Made by a program: the position numbers and the translations under genes
Shown here: piece by piece, positions 1 to 7,267 of the stretch
Layout: each line of letters starts with the position of its first letter
Position numbering within the stretch: position 1 is the first letter of the stretch
The notes under the pieces: model-generated
What the model was told of the DNA's origin: nothing
Databases searched by the model: none
What the model saw: only the letters and a program-made list of their open reading frames with translations
Virus record (IMG/VR): IMGVR_UViG_3300044516_001853
Coordinates: 1 to 23,584 of that record
Source: a virus
Direction: 5' to 3' (one strand)
Length of the DNA: 23,584 nucleotides

Positions 1-300
1 ACAGCATCTGCAGTGCTAAAGATCATTGAATCAGGTGTTCCAAATGAAATTTACAATATTGCTGGTGGTTTTGAGCAATCAAATATAGATACAGTGAAAA
101 AAGTTATTGATTGCTATTTTGAAAAAGAAATTTCAGACTATGATCAATATATCAACTTTGGTTTGGAACGTCCAGGCCAAGACGTAAGATATGCTTTGAA
201 TGATGATAAAATTCGCAAATTAGGCTGGTCTCCATCTTGTAATTTTGATGAAGAAATAGTGAAAATTGTTGAACATTATAAAGGCAAATTCATATGGTAG
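1..300 (+). CDS. NDP-glucose 4,6-dehydratase, RmlB-like, C-terminal fragment (5' end outside window)
   Basis: This is the last 99 codons of an extended SDR sugar-nucleotide dehydratase. The frame is open to base 1, so the gene starts upstream and the GTG at 13 is not a start. Visible RmlB hallmarks are YNIAGG (about 52-69), which is the conserved YNIGG segment, and ERPGQDVRYAL (about 166-198), equivalent to the family's RPGHDRRYA substrate-binding strand. A KLGWSP segment and a final helix follow. RmlB enzymes use bound NAD to convert dTDP-glucose to dTDP-4-keto-6-deoxyglucose in the cytoplasm. The catalytic YxxxK and the Rossmann motif lie outside the window, so nucleotide specificity (dTDP, CDP or UDP) cannot be judged. 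The next gene starts inside its last codons with a 7-base overlap, which indicates one operon. The 4-keto sugar is a plausible substrate for the enzymes downstream. Confidence 0.88.
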   Translation, partial: TASAVLKIIESGVPNEIYNIAGGFEQSNIDTVKKVIDCYFEKEISDYDQYINFGLERPGQDVRYALNDDKIRKLGWSPSCNFDEEIVKIVEHYKGKFIW

Positions 301-1319
301 ATTCTTCTAACATTCAACTCCTAGACTGCACTTTGCGAGATGGAGGATATGTAAATAATTTTTCTTTTGGAAAAGAAAACATTTCTAAAATTGTGACTAA
401 TTTAAATTGCTCTGGGGTTGAAATAATTGAGCTTGGGTTTTTGAAGAATGGCGAACATTCCGCAGAACAAACACTTTTTAATTTTGTTGAAGAAGCGGAG
501 CAATTTGTAACAAATATTAGTCCTGAACAGAAATTTTGTTTGATGATTCGTCCTGACTGGTATGACATTAACAAACTAACACCAGCAGTAGGTAAAATTA
601 AGTCATTGAGATTTGCTTTTCATTTAAAAGATTTAGATTTATTGCTTGAACAAACAACTATTGCAAAAGATTTAGGTTATGAAATCATGGTAAATCCTGT
701 TAATATCCTAAGTTATTCACTAGATGAATTAAACTATCTACTTCCGATACTCAATAAAGTAAATCCAGATTGTGTTTCTATAGTAGATACTTTTGGCTCT
801 CTCTTACCAGCAGACTTAAATAGGATTTTTTCTATTTTTGATAATCTTTTAAATAAAGAAATTAAATTTGGATTGCATTTGCATGAAAATTTATCTATAT
901 CTTTAGCATTATCAATTATGTTTATTGAACTAATGCAAAACAACAGAAAGGGATATATAGATTCTTCTATTAATGGTATGGGTCGTATTCCTGGAAATCT
1001 TTGCACTGAACTTATCATGAATTTTTTGAATATAAAATCAAATAAAAACTATGATTTAAAACCTATTTATGATGTGATCGATAATCCTATTTCAGGTTTC
1101 AAGAAAAAAGAACCTTGGGGTTATATGCCTTCTTATGCAATAACAGCATATAAAAATACACATAGATCGTATGCAGAGTTTTTGATGAAAAAACCAGATA
1201 TGTCATTGAATATGCTTACAGACATACTAGATAAGTTAAAGACTACAGAAGAAAAAGAGAATTTTTCTGAATCTGTTGCTGAGTTTTACTACAAAGAGAT
1301 TGTTATAAATAATGATTAA
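294..1319 (+). CDS. DRE-TIM metallolyase / HMGL-like aldolase
   Basis: This 341-residue TIM-barrel protein belongs to the HMG-CoA lyase / 4-hydroxy-2-oxovalerate aldolase / homocitrate synthase superfamily. Residues 10-19 read LDCTLRDGGY, matching the family's D-x-T-L-R-D-G signature, in which the Asp binds the divalent metal and the Arg is catalytic. The metal-binding H-x-H is at H195 and H197, in GLHLHEN. The glycine-rich NGMGRIPGN loop follows at about residues 227-235. The length is near that of 4-hydroxy-2-oxovalerate aldolases. Such enzymes cleave or form C-C bonds next to a 2-keto acid, often pyruvate. The gene overlaps its upstream neighbour by 7 bases and the ThDP-enzyme gene downstream by 8, so the two probably act in sequence on a keto acid or two-carbon unit. 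The exact substrate cannot be read from the sequence. Confidence 0.85.
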   Translation: MVDSSNIQLLDCTLRDGGYVNNFSFGKENISKIVTNLNCSGVEIIELGFLKNGEHSAEQTLFNFVEEAEQFVTNISPEQKFCLMIRPDWYDINKLTPAVGKIKSLRFAFHLKDLDLLLEQTTIAKDLGYEIMVNPVNILSYSLDELNYLLPILNKVNPDCVSIVDTFGSLLPADLNRIFSIFDNLLNKEIKFGLHLHENLSISLALSIMFIELMQNNRKGYIDSSINGMGRIPGNLCTELIMNFLNIKSNKNYDLKPIYDVIDNPISGFKKKEPWGYMPSYAITAYKNTHRSYAEFLMKKPDMSLNMLTDILDKLKTTEEKENFSESVAEFYYKEIVINND

Positions 1320-3114
1320 AGTATCTGACTATATTGTTGACTTTTTACTAAAAAATCAAATTGATAAATGCTTTACAGTGACAGGTGGTGGAGCAATGCA
1401 TCTAAATGATAGTTTTGGCCACAACACTAATGTCACTAATATTTATTGCCATCATGAACAAGCTTGCGCTATGGCTGCTGAAGGATACACTAGAGTTTCT
1501 GGCATTCCTGCAATCGTTTCTGTTACATCTGGTCCAGGCACAACTAATGCTTTGACTGGTGTACTAGGTGCTTGGTTAGATTCTTTGCCTATGATTATTC
1601 TTTCAGGTCAAATGCAACTTAATACCACATTGAAATCAACTCCTTTACCATTGAGACAATTGGGTTTTCAGGAATTTAACATTATTGATAGTGTTAAGTG
1701 TATGACAAAATACGCAGAGATGGTCACTGATGCTAAGTATATTGCTTATCATTTAGAAAAGGCATTATTTTTAGCAGAATCAGCAAGAAAAGGTCCTGTT
1801 TGGTTAGACATTCCACTAAATATACAATCAGAACTAGTTGATGAAAACGATCTCGTACACTTCACTTTTGAAAGTGAAACTAAAGAACACTTTGTCAATC
1901 GAAAAACAATTTCAGATATTTACACAAAAATAAATGCTTCTAATAAGCCTGTTATTCTTGCTGGTTATGAAGTAAGGATGTCAGATGCTTATGAGGAATT
2001 TTTAGAAGTTGTTTCTGCCTTGAAAATCCCTGTTTTGACTGAATGGAATTCTAACGATCTTATTTGGAATGACCATGAATACTTTGGAGGTAGACCTGGC
2101 ACTATTGGGGACAGAGGTGGAAATTTTGTTTTACAAAATGCTGATTTTGTTTTAGCAGTTGGATGTCAATTTACTCTTAGACAAATAAGTTATGCTTGGA
2201 CAAATTTTGCTAAAAATGCATATAAAGTAGCAGTAAGTGCTGACAAGAATGAACTAATTAAAGCAACAGTGAAGATTGATTTCCCAGTTGAATCAAATAT
2301 AAAATCATTTTTATCTGAAATGATAAATCAAAAGTCTCTTGTAGCGAATCGAACTGAAAACACTAAGTGGAACAAATGGTGTAACAATCTAAATAATAAA
2401 TACCCAGTAGTTTTAGAAAAACATTATAATACTGAATCACCCCTAAGTGTTTACGCCTTTGTAGGTACTTTGTCGAATTTGTTAAGCAGCAATGATACGA
2501 TTGTTTTAGCAAATGGCGCTGCTTGTGTTGTTGGATTGCAAGCTACCAAAATAAAACAAAATCAAAGAATCTTTACTAACGCTGGCGCTTCTAGTATGGG
2601 TTATGGATTGACTGCCTCTATTGGTGCTTGTTACGCTAAACAACCAAAAGATAGGGTTATTTGTATTGAAGGTGATGGCTCTATCCAAATGAATCTTCAA
2701 GAATTGCAAACTGTTGTTCATAACAATTTGAATGTTAAAATTTTCTGGATTAATAATGATGGTTATCATTCAATAAAACAAACTCAAAATCTGATGTTTA
2801 AAGCAAAAGAAGTAGGCTTCTGTGGTGCAAACAAAAACAGTGGCATAAGTTTTCCATCTGCTGAGAAAATTGCTTATGCTTATAACTTACCATATTATAA
2901 GATTGAAAACACAAGTGATTTACAATTTGTATTAGAAGATGTTTTGAATAATGAAGGTCCATCAATTTGTGAAGTTATAACAAATCCTAATGAAATTTTT
3001 GAGCCTAAGTTACAATCTAAACTGCTTGAAAATGGCAAATTCTTTACTCCATCTTTAGAAGATATGTATCCATTTTTGCCTGAAGAAGAAATGAAAGAAA
3101 ATATATTTGAATAA
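1312..3114 (+). CDS. ThDP-dependent enzyme, acetolactate synthase large-subunit-like
   Basis: This 600-residue protein has the full three-domain layout of acetohydroxyacid synthase-type enzymes. The N-terminal pyrimidine-binding domain carries the catalytic glutamate at E49 in CHHEQACAMAAEGYTR. The central domain starts near residue 200. The C-terminal pyrophosphate-binding domain has the ThDP/Mg motif GDGS (454-457) ending in NN (481-482), with the usual spacing. Family members decarboxylate pyruvate and transfer the two-carbon unit to a carbonyl acceptor. In sugar clusters, a known relative is YerE of Yersinia, which adds an acetyl branch to a CDP-4-keto sugar. Being next to an aldolase and an RmlB-like dehydratase, with no branched-chain amino acid genes or IlvN-type small subunit visible, this gene more likely works on a sugar than in valine synthesis. 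That substrate assignment is inference. The start overlaps the aldolase stop by 8 bases, and the next gene follows after 2. Confidence 0.88.
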   Translation: MIKVSDYIVDFLLKNQIDKCFTVTGGGAMHLNDSFGHNTNVTNIYCHHEQACAMAAEGYTRVSGIPAIVSVTSGPGTTNALTGVLGAWLDSLPMIILSGQMQLNTTLKSTPLPLRQLGFQEFNIIDSVKCMTKYAEMVTDAKYIAYHLEKALFLAESARKGPVWLDIPLNIQSELVDENDLVHFTFESETKEHFVNRKTISDIYTKINASNKPVILAGYEVRMSDAYEEFLEVVSALKIPVLTEWNSNDLIWNDHEYFGGRPGTIGDRGGNFVLQNADFVLAVGCQFTLRQISYAWTNFAKNAYKVAVSADKNELIKATVKIDFPVESNIKSFLSEMINQKSLVANRTENTKWNKWCNNLNNKYPVVLEKHYNTESPLSVYAFVGTLSNLLSSNDTIVLANGAACVVGLQATKIKQNQRIFTNAGASSMGYGLTASIGACYAKQPKDRVICIEGDGSIQMNLQELQTVVHNNLNVKIFWINNDGYHSIKQTQNLMFKAKEVGFCGANKNSGISFPSAEKIAYAYNLPYYKIENTSDLQFVLEDVLNNEGPSICEVITNPNEIFEPKLQSKLLENGKFFTPSLEDMYPFLPEEEMKENIFE

Positions 3115-3116
3115 AT

Positions 3117-4511
3117 ATGAAAAATATCATTGATAAAGATATAAGTCTTTTTCTTCCAAAGAAATATAAATTTTTGTTATTGGGAGGCAATTTTTTGCTA
3201 TCCAAAAGACTTTATGAAATTGCAAAAAGACAATTTGAAATAAAAAGAATTGATTATGATTTCAAAAATACGGAAGAATACTTTCCTTGTATTGATAGTC
3301 TGGGTTTTGATATTTTTCTAGAACCAGCAAAAAAAATTCAAACAATAATAGACTTGCATAATTCAAATGTTTTAGTTTTTACAAGTGAAATATTATTGCT
3401 CTTAAATGAAACAAAGTTTCAAGAATTTATTGAAGTAATAAAAGACTTGAAGAAGAGAAATATAAGAATTGTTTTTTTGTCAATAATAAATCCTTTGCAC
3501 ATATGTAAAAACAAAGAGCAAGAAATTGAACTGACAAATATGATGTCAAAATCTTGGTACATTTCAAGAATTGTTTTATTAAAAAATTTACTTGACCTGT
3601 CAAAAGACTTGTTGTTTCAATGTTCTTCATTCATAACTTATGTGCGTTCTAATATTCAAGTAAATATTATTGACTTGGAAAAAACACAACAAAACTTTTT
3701 AACTTGCCCAGAAGAATCACATTTTGAATTTCCCATAAGTATTGCAGACGATATTATAAGCTCATTGATAAATAACATTGAACTAGTTGGACACTTCTCT
3801 TACAATGAACAAAATTCTAGACAGATACAAATGCGCTTTATTGAAGATTTCTTGAAAACAGACTATATTTGTAATTATGTAAAGACTCAATCATTATGCT
3901 CAGTAAACCTTATTTATCGCAAAAAATCTAGTGAAATAGAAAGAGATAAATCAATAGCAAACTGGAGATATGACTTAGGAAAAAATCTTGGTCAGAATCT
4001 TTCAGATGTAATCAAAAATGAAATTGACATAGTAATTCCTGTGCCTGAAACTGGAAAATATTATGCCCAAGGATTATCTAATATTTTAGAAAAGCCGTAT
4101 GTAGAAGCATTTTATAAAAAAACAGAGATTGGTAGAAGTTTTGATATTGCAGATGAAGAAAAAAGACAAAATTTTCTTCATTCAAAACTTGGAATATTAA
4201 GCGATTTAGTTGCTAATAAAGTCGTTGCAATAGTTGACGAAGCAATATTCACTGGGCAAACTCTAAAGCTCGTGAAGAGCTTATTAGACTCTTCATCAGT
4301 AGAAAAGATTTATTTTTTTATAGCAAGTCCCATTTGTTCCAAAAAATGTAATTTCAATATGATGCCTGATCGCAAATTGCTTTCCAGTGAGTATGGACAA
4401 GATGATATGGTTAGATACTTTAAAATCCAAGGTATAATATTTCAAGATTTAAAATCTTTCGAAGATATTTCTTTCGATGCTGGTTTTACTTGTACTAAAT
4501 GCTTTAACTAA
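3117..4511 (+). CDS. PurF-type phosphoribosyltransferase domain fused to a degenerate Rossmann/SDR-like N-terminus
   Basis: This is a 464-residue protein of unusual build. Residues 1 to about 230 resemble a decayed NAD-binding SDR: KFLLLGGNFLLSKRL (about 18-32) stands where GxxGxxG should be, and a later SKSWYISRIVLLK stretch recalls the YxxxK helix without clear catalytic residues. From about residue 285 the protein follows the C-terminal half of glutamine PRPP amidotransferase: IPVPETGKYYAQG (compare IPVPDSG), an IGRSF segment, the PRPP loop VDEAIFTGQT at 373-382 (compare VDDSIVRGTT), then FFIASPIC and GIIFQDLKSFEDI near the end. The N-terminal Cys-nucleophile glutaminase domain of PurF is absent, so ammonia would have to come from elsewhere, or another nucleophile is used. 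It ends with a CTKC pair. PRPP binding is likely; the product is unknown. It lies 2 bases after the ThDP gene. Confidence 0.72.
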   Translation: MKNIIDKDISLFLPKKYKFLLLGGNFLLSKRLYEIAKRQFEIKRIDYDFKNTEEYFPCIDSLGFDIFLEPAKKIQTIIDLHNSNVLVFTSEILLLLNETKFQEFIEVIKDLKKRNIRIVFLSIINPLHICKNKEQEIELTNMMSKSWYISRIVLLKNLLDLSKDLLFQCSSFITYVRSNIQVNIIDLEKTQQNFLTCPEESHFEFPISIADDIISSLINNIELVGHFSYNEQNSRQIQMRFIEDFLKTDYICNYVKTQSLCSVNLIYRKKSSEIERDKSIANWRYDLGKNLGQNLSDVIKNEIDIVIPVPETGKYYAQGLSNILEKPYVEAFYKKTEIGRSFDIADEEKRQNFLHSKLGILSDLVANKVVAIVDEAIFTGQTLKLVKSLLDSSSVEKIYFFIASPICSKKCNFNMMPDRKLLSSEYGQDDMVRYFKIQGIIFQDLKSFEDISFDAGFTCTKCFN

Positions 4512-4512
4512 T

Positions 4513-4902
4513 ATGAATGTAGAAAATTTTTTAACTGAAACTGAGCATAATTTAAATAACACCATCTGTTTAGATTTTGATGGTGTTATTCATAATGATG
4601 AGAAAGGTTTTTATGATGGCACAATTTATGGTGAACCTATTGAAGGTTCTCTTGAATCAATAAGAAGCCTTTCATCAAGATATAAAGTTGTAATATATTC
4701 TTGCAAATCTAATCCCAAAAGACCACTGGTAGATGGAAAAACTGGTACAGAATTAATATGGCAATGGTTAGAAAAGTACAACATTAAAGACTATGTATCT
4801 GACGTAACATTCAATAAACCTCATGCAATTGCGTATATTGATGACAAAGCAATTCGATTTGAAAATTGGAATCAAGTCAATAACTTTTTAGGAAATTTAT
4901 GA
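4513..4902 (+). CDS. HAD-superfamily phosphatase-like protein
   Basis: This is a small 129-residue HAD protein. Motif I is CLDFDGVIHND with D21 as nucleophile and D23 as general acid/base. Motif II is the Ser in VVIYSCKS. Motif IV is YIDDKAIRF near the C-terminus, giving the acidic metal ligands. Proteins of this size and layout, with a FDGxI start and a DDKAxxF end, are common in phages and are thought to dephosphorylate small metabolites. I chose the ATG at 4513, two bases after the upstream stop. An in-frame ATG at 4477 would add 12 residues without HAD features and overlap the phosphoribosyltransferase gene by 35 bases. Position directly after the PRPP-domain gene suggests it may remove a phosphate from that enzyme's product, but this is inference. 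The next gene overlaps by 4 bases (ATGA). Confidence 0.78.
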   Translation: MNVENFLTETEHNLNNTICLDFDGVIHNDEKGFYDGTIYGEPIEGSLESIRSLSSRYKVVIYSCKSNPKRPLVDGKTGTELIWQWLEKYNIKDYVSDVTFNKPHAIAYIDDKAIRFENWNQVNNFLGNL

Positions 4903-5681
4903 ATATTCTTATAACTGGAGGAGATGGCTATATTGCATCTACTTTGCAAATACATCTTTCAGCACATCACAATGTAACTTGTATTTCCAGAAAAGATTTA
5001 GATTTAACAGTTTCATCAGAAGTTAATACATTTTTTGAAAATAAGTATTTTGATGTTATTTTTCACTGTGCAATTATTGGTGGAAGTAGATTAAAAACTG
5101 ATTCATATTTTGAAATGGATTGCAATTTGAAAATGTATTACAACTTGCACCAACTCAAAAGTAAACATTTTGGCAAATTTATTACTTTTGGATCAGGAGC
5201 AGAATTACATTCTCCAGATACTCCTTATGGTTTAAGCAAATTAATAATCTGCAAGTCAATTTCAGAAACTAAAAATTTTTACAACTTGCGTATTTTTGCA
5301 CTTTTTGATGAGAATGAGTTAGAATCAAGATTTATCAAAGCGAACATAAAAAGATATATTGACAAAGATACAATGATTATTCACCAAGATAAATATATGG
5401 ATTTTTTCTACATGAAAGACTTCCTAAATATTATAGATTATTACGTCAAGAATGACTTTTGTCCAAAAGAAATTAATTTTACTTACAAAAATACTTGCAA
5501 ACTTTCAGACATTGCTGAGAACATAAATAACTTGAGCGATTATAAAGTTGATATTTCAGTAAACGAAAAAGAAATAGCATCAAGTTACTGTGGTGAGTTT
5601 AATCTAGATTCTATAGATTGTAAAATAATTGGTTTGTATCAAGGTATTTTAAATACATATAATGTTTTAAAACAAAGATAA
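4899..5681 (+). CDS. NAD(P)-dependent sugar epimerase/dehydratase (SDR), first of two
   Basis: This 260-residue extended-type SDR starts with the dinucleotide-binding motif ILITGGDGYIAS (3-14). The following acidic segment and the VIFHCA strand are typical of sugar-nucleotide epimerases, dehydratases and reductases. The active site shows FGSGAE (about 98-103) and YGLSK (about 112-116), which provide the catalytic Tyr and Lys. The overall look is closest to GDP-fucose synthase / WcaG-like reductase-epimerases, but at 260 residues it is shorter than the usual 300 to 330, with a reduced C-terminal substrate domain. It likely modifies an NDP-keto sugar made by earlier genes in this operon. The start overlaps the HAD gene by 4 bases, which supports translational coupling. 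About 32 bases separate it from the methyltransferase gene. The exact reaction is not deducible. Confidence 0.8.
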   Translation: MNILITGGDGYIASTLQIHLSAHHNVTCISRKDLDLTVSSEVNTFFENKYFDVIFHCAIIGGSRLKTDSYFEMDCNLKMYYNLHQLKSKHFGKFITFGSGAELHSPDTPYGLSKLIICKSISETKNFYNLRIFALFDENELESRFIKANIKRYIDKDTMIIHQDKYMDFFYMKDFLNIIDYYVKNDFCPKEINFTYKNTCKLSDIAENINNLSDYKVDISVNEKEIASSYCGEFNLDSIDCKIIGLYQGILNTYNVLKQR

Positions 5682-5713
5682 TAATCAATAAAATAAAAGA
5701 GTATAATAATTTT

Positions 5714-6370
5714 ATGTCCAGATTTGATACAGATTTAATTTTTAAGATAGATGATAAATGGTTTTGGCGTAAAGACGACCATAATCTCAAGACATTTAAT
5801 GGATTGTCAAGTGAAACAGACTTACTAGAGGTTGTAAAGCCTTATCTAAAAGGAAACAGAGTTGTAATCCAAGCAGGCGGAAACTGTGGGATGCAAGTTG
5901 TAAAGTTTGCCGATCATTTTGAAATGGTTTACACGTTTGAACCCGATCCAGTAAACTTTCACTGCTTGGTAAATAATCTTCCATACAATAATGTAATCAA
6001 ATTTCAATGTTGCTTGGGAGATGACCACAGAATGGTATCTATGACAACACTTCCAAATGAAATTGGTGGTTTCTATGTCAACCCGAATTATGGAACAACA
6101 CCAACATTAAGGATAGATGACTTAGCATTGAGCCATTGCGATTTCATTCAATTAGATGTTGAGGGATATCAACTATTTGCTTTGATGGGTGCTGTAAATA
6201 CAATCAAAAAATTCAAACCTGTCATTAGTGTTGAATTTGACTGGGCATTTAGATACAACGTAAATGTTGGTGATATTAAGTCTTTTATGGCAAACTTGGG
6301 TTACGAAAAAGTAGAAACTTACACTACTGATCACATTTACACATATCAAAATCTTTCTTTTAGTTTATGA
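5714..6370 (+). CDS. FkbM-family SAM-dependent methyltransferase
   Basis: This 218-residue Rossmann-fold methyltransferase has a short N-terminal lead and then the SAM-binding motif VVIQAGGNCGMQ (about 50-61), where most FkbM proteins have DVGANIG. The next acidic strand, YTFEPDPVNFHCL (about 73-85), binds the SAM ribose. DFIQLDVEGYQ (about 143-153) matches the FkbM LDVEG hallmark, and a PVISVEFD strand follows. FkbM proteins usually O-methylate sugars in antibiotics, capsules or lipopolysaccharide, and many phages carry versions with AGG in motif I. Its place between two SDR genes fits methylation of the sugar assembled here. It is the only gene in the cluster preceded by a real gap (32 bases). 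That gap contains TATAAT at about 5702-5707, which might be a weak internal promoter without a clear -35. The downstream start overlaps its stop by 4 bases. Confidence 0.85.
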   Translation: MSRFDTDLIFKIDDKWFWRKDDHNLKTFNGLSSETDLLEVVKPYLKGNRVVIQAGGNCGMQVVKFADHFEMVYTFEPDPVNFHCLVNNLPYNNVIKFQCCLGDDHRMVSMTTLPNEIGGFYVNPNYGTTPTLRIDDLALSHCDFIQLDVEGYQLFALMGAVNTIKKFKPVISVEFDWAFRYNVNVGDIKSFMANLGYEKVETYTTDHIYTYQNLSFSL

Positions 6371-7260
6371 ACATCTTAGTTACTGGTGCAAATGGTTTTT
6401 TAGGCTCAAATATATGTAATTTGCTGTCAAAAAATCATAACATTTATGCTGCCTCTAGAACATTTACTAAATTATCAAAACATAATATAGTCTGCATTCG
6501 TTCTGAAATGTCAGACTATATTACTTTAAACGAAACTATTAAAGATAATAAAATAGATACAGTTATTCATTGTGCTTGGATGGGAGGAAATTCATCTAAG
6601 GATACTAATGAATTGTGGCAAACAGAAAATATAAGCTACAGTACTATTCTATTAGAAGCTTGCGCAAAACACAAAATTAAACATTTTATTGGTTTTGGTT
6701 CATCTGCAGAATACGGAAATCAAAATACTAAATTCAATGAAGACACAACGTGTTCTCCAACTACAATGTACGGAGTTAGCAAAAATTGTTTTAAAATGAT
6801 TTCTGAAAATTATTGCAAATCTAATAATATTTTGCATAGTTGGATAAGGCCAGTATATACTTATGGCCCAAATGATGTAGAGACTAGACTGATACCAAAA
6901 GTAATTTTGTCATTACTCAAAAATCAAAATTTGACATTGAATAAATGTTCTGCTGTAGTAGATTACTTGTATGTTGAAGATTTTGCCAAAGCAGTAAAAA
7001 TTATTGTCGAAGAAAAACTTCAAGGCAACTACACTGTTTGTTCAGATGGAGAAATCGATATAAGAAACGTAGTTACATCTATATACAATAAAATAAATCC
7101 TTCTTGCGTACTTAACTTTGATGATGAAATTGAAGAAATAGGCCCTAAGTATGTTTGTGGTACATCTCAAAAATTAAGGTCAGTAAGTAACTGGTTTCCT
7201 GAAATAGATTTTGAACAAGGTTTAGAACAAACTATTTCTTATTTTAAAAAGTTCGTATAA
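6367..7260 (+). CDS. NAD(P)-dependent sugar epimerase/dehydratase (SDR), second of two
   Basis: This 297-residue extended SDR is of usual family length. It has VTGANGFLGS (about 5-14) for NAD(P) binding, VIHCAW, the active-site GFGSSAEYGN segment (about 115-124), and YGVSK (about 137-141) with catalytic Tyr and Lys. WIRPVYTYGPND (about 159-170) is the conserved RxxxxYGP strand that shapes the sugar-nucleotide pocket. It resembles WcaG / UDP-glucose 4-epimerase-like proteins. It shares fold and motif order with the gene at 4899 but is complete and clearly divergent, so the two probably do different steps. It overlaps the methyltransferase stop by 4 bases and precedes the glycosyltransferase by 7 bases. 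The substrate is probably the same NDP-sugar as for its neighbours (inference). Confidence 0.85.
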   Translation: MNILVTGANGFLGSNICNLLSKNHNIYAASRTFTKLSKHNIVCIRSEMSDYITLNETIKDNKIDTVIHCAWMGGNSSKDTNELWQTENISYSTILLEACAKHKIKHFIGFGSSAEYGNQNTKFNEDTTCSPTTMYGVSKNCFKMISENYCKSNNILHSWIRPVYTYGPNDVETRLIPKVILSLLKNQNLTLNKCSAVVDYLYVEDFAKAVKIIVEEKLQGNYTVCSDGEIDIRNVVTSIYNKINPSCVLNFDDEIEEIGPKYVCGTSQKLRSVSNWFPEIDFEQGLEQTISYFKKFV

Positions 7261-7267
7261 TGAGATT

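Noticed and set aside
13-300. GTG at 13 as a true gene start
   Set aside because: The same frame is open to base 1 and the product matches only the C-terminus of an RmlB-like enzyme, so the real start is outside the window.
4477-4512. ATG at 4477 as start of the HAD gene
   Set aside because: It would add 12 residues without HAD features and overlap the previous gene by 35 bases; the ATG at 4513 comes two bases after the upstream stop and keeps all motifs.
5682-5713. Strong promoter before the methyltransferase gene
   Set aside because: TATAAT is present but no matching -35 hexamer is seen, and such AT-rich hexamers are expected by chance here.
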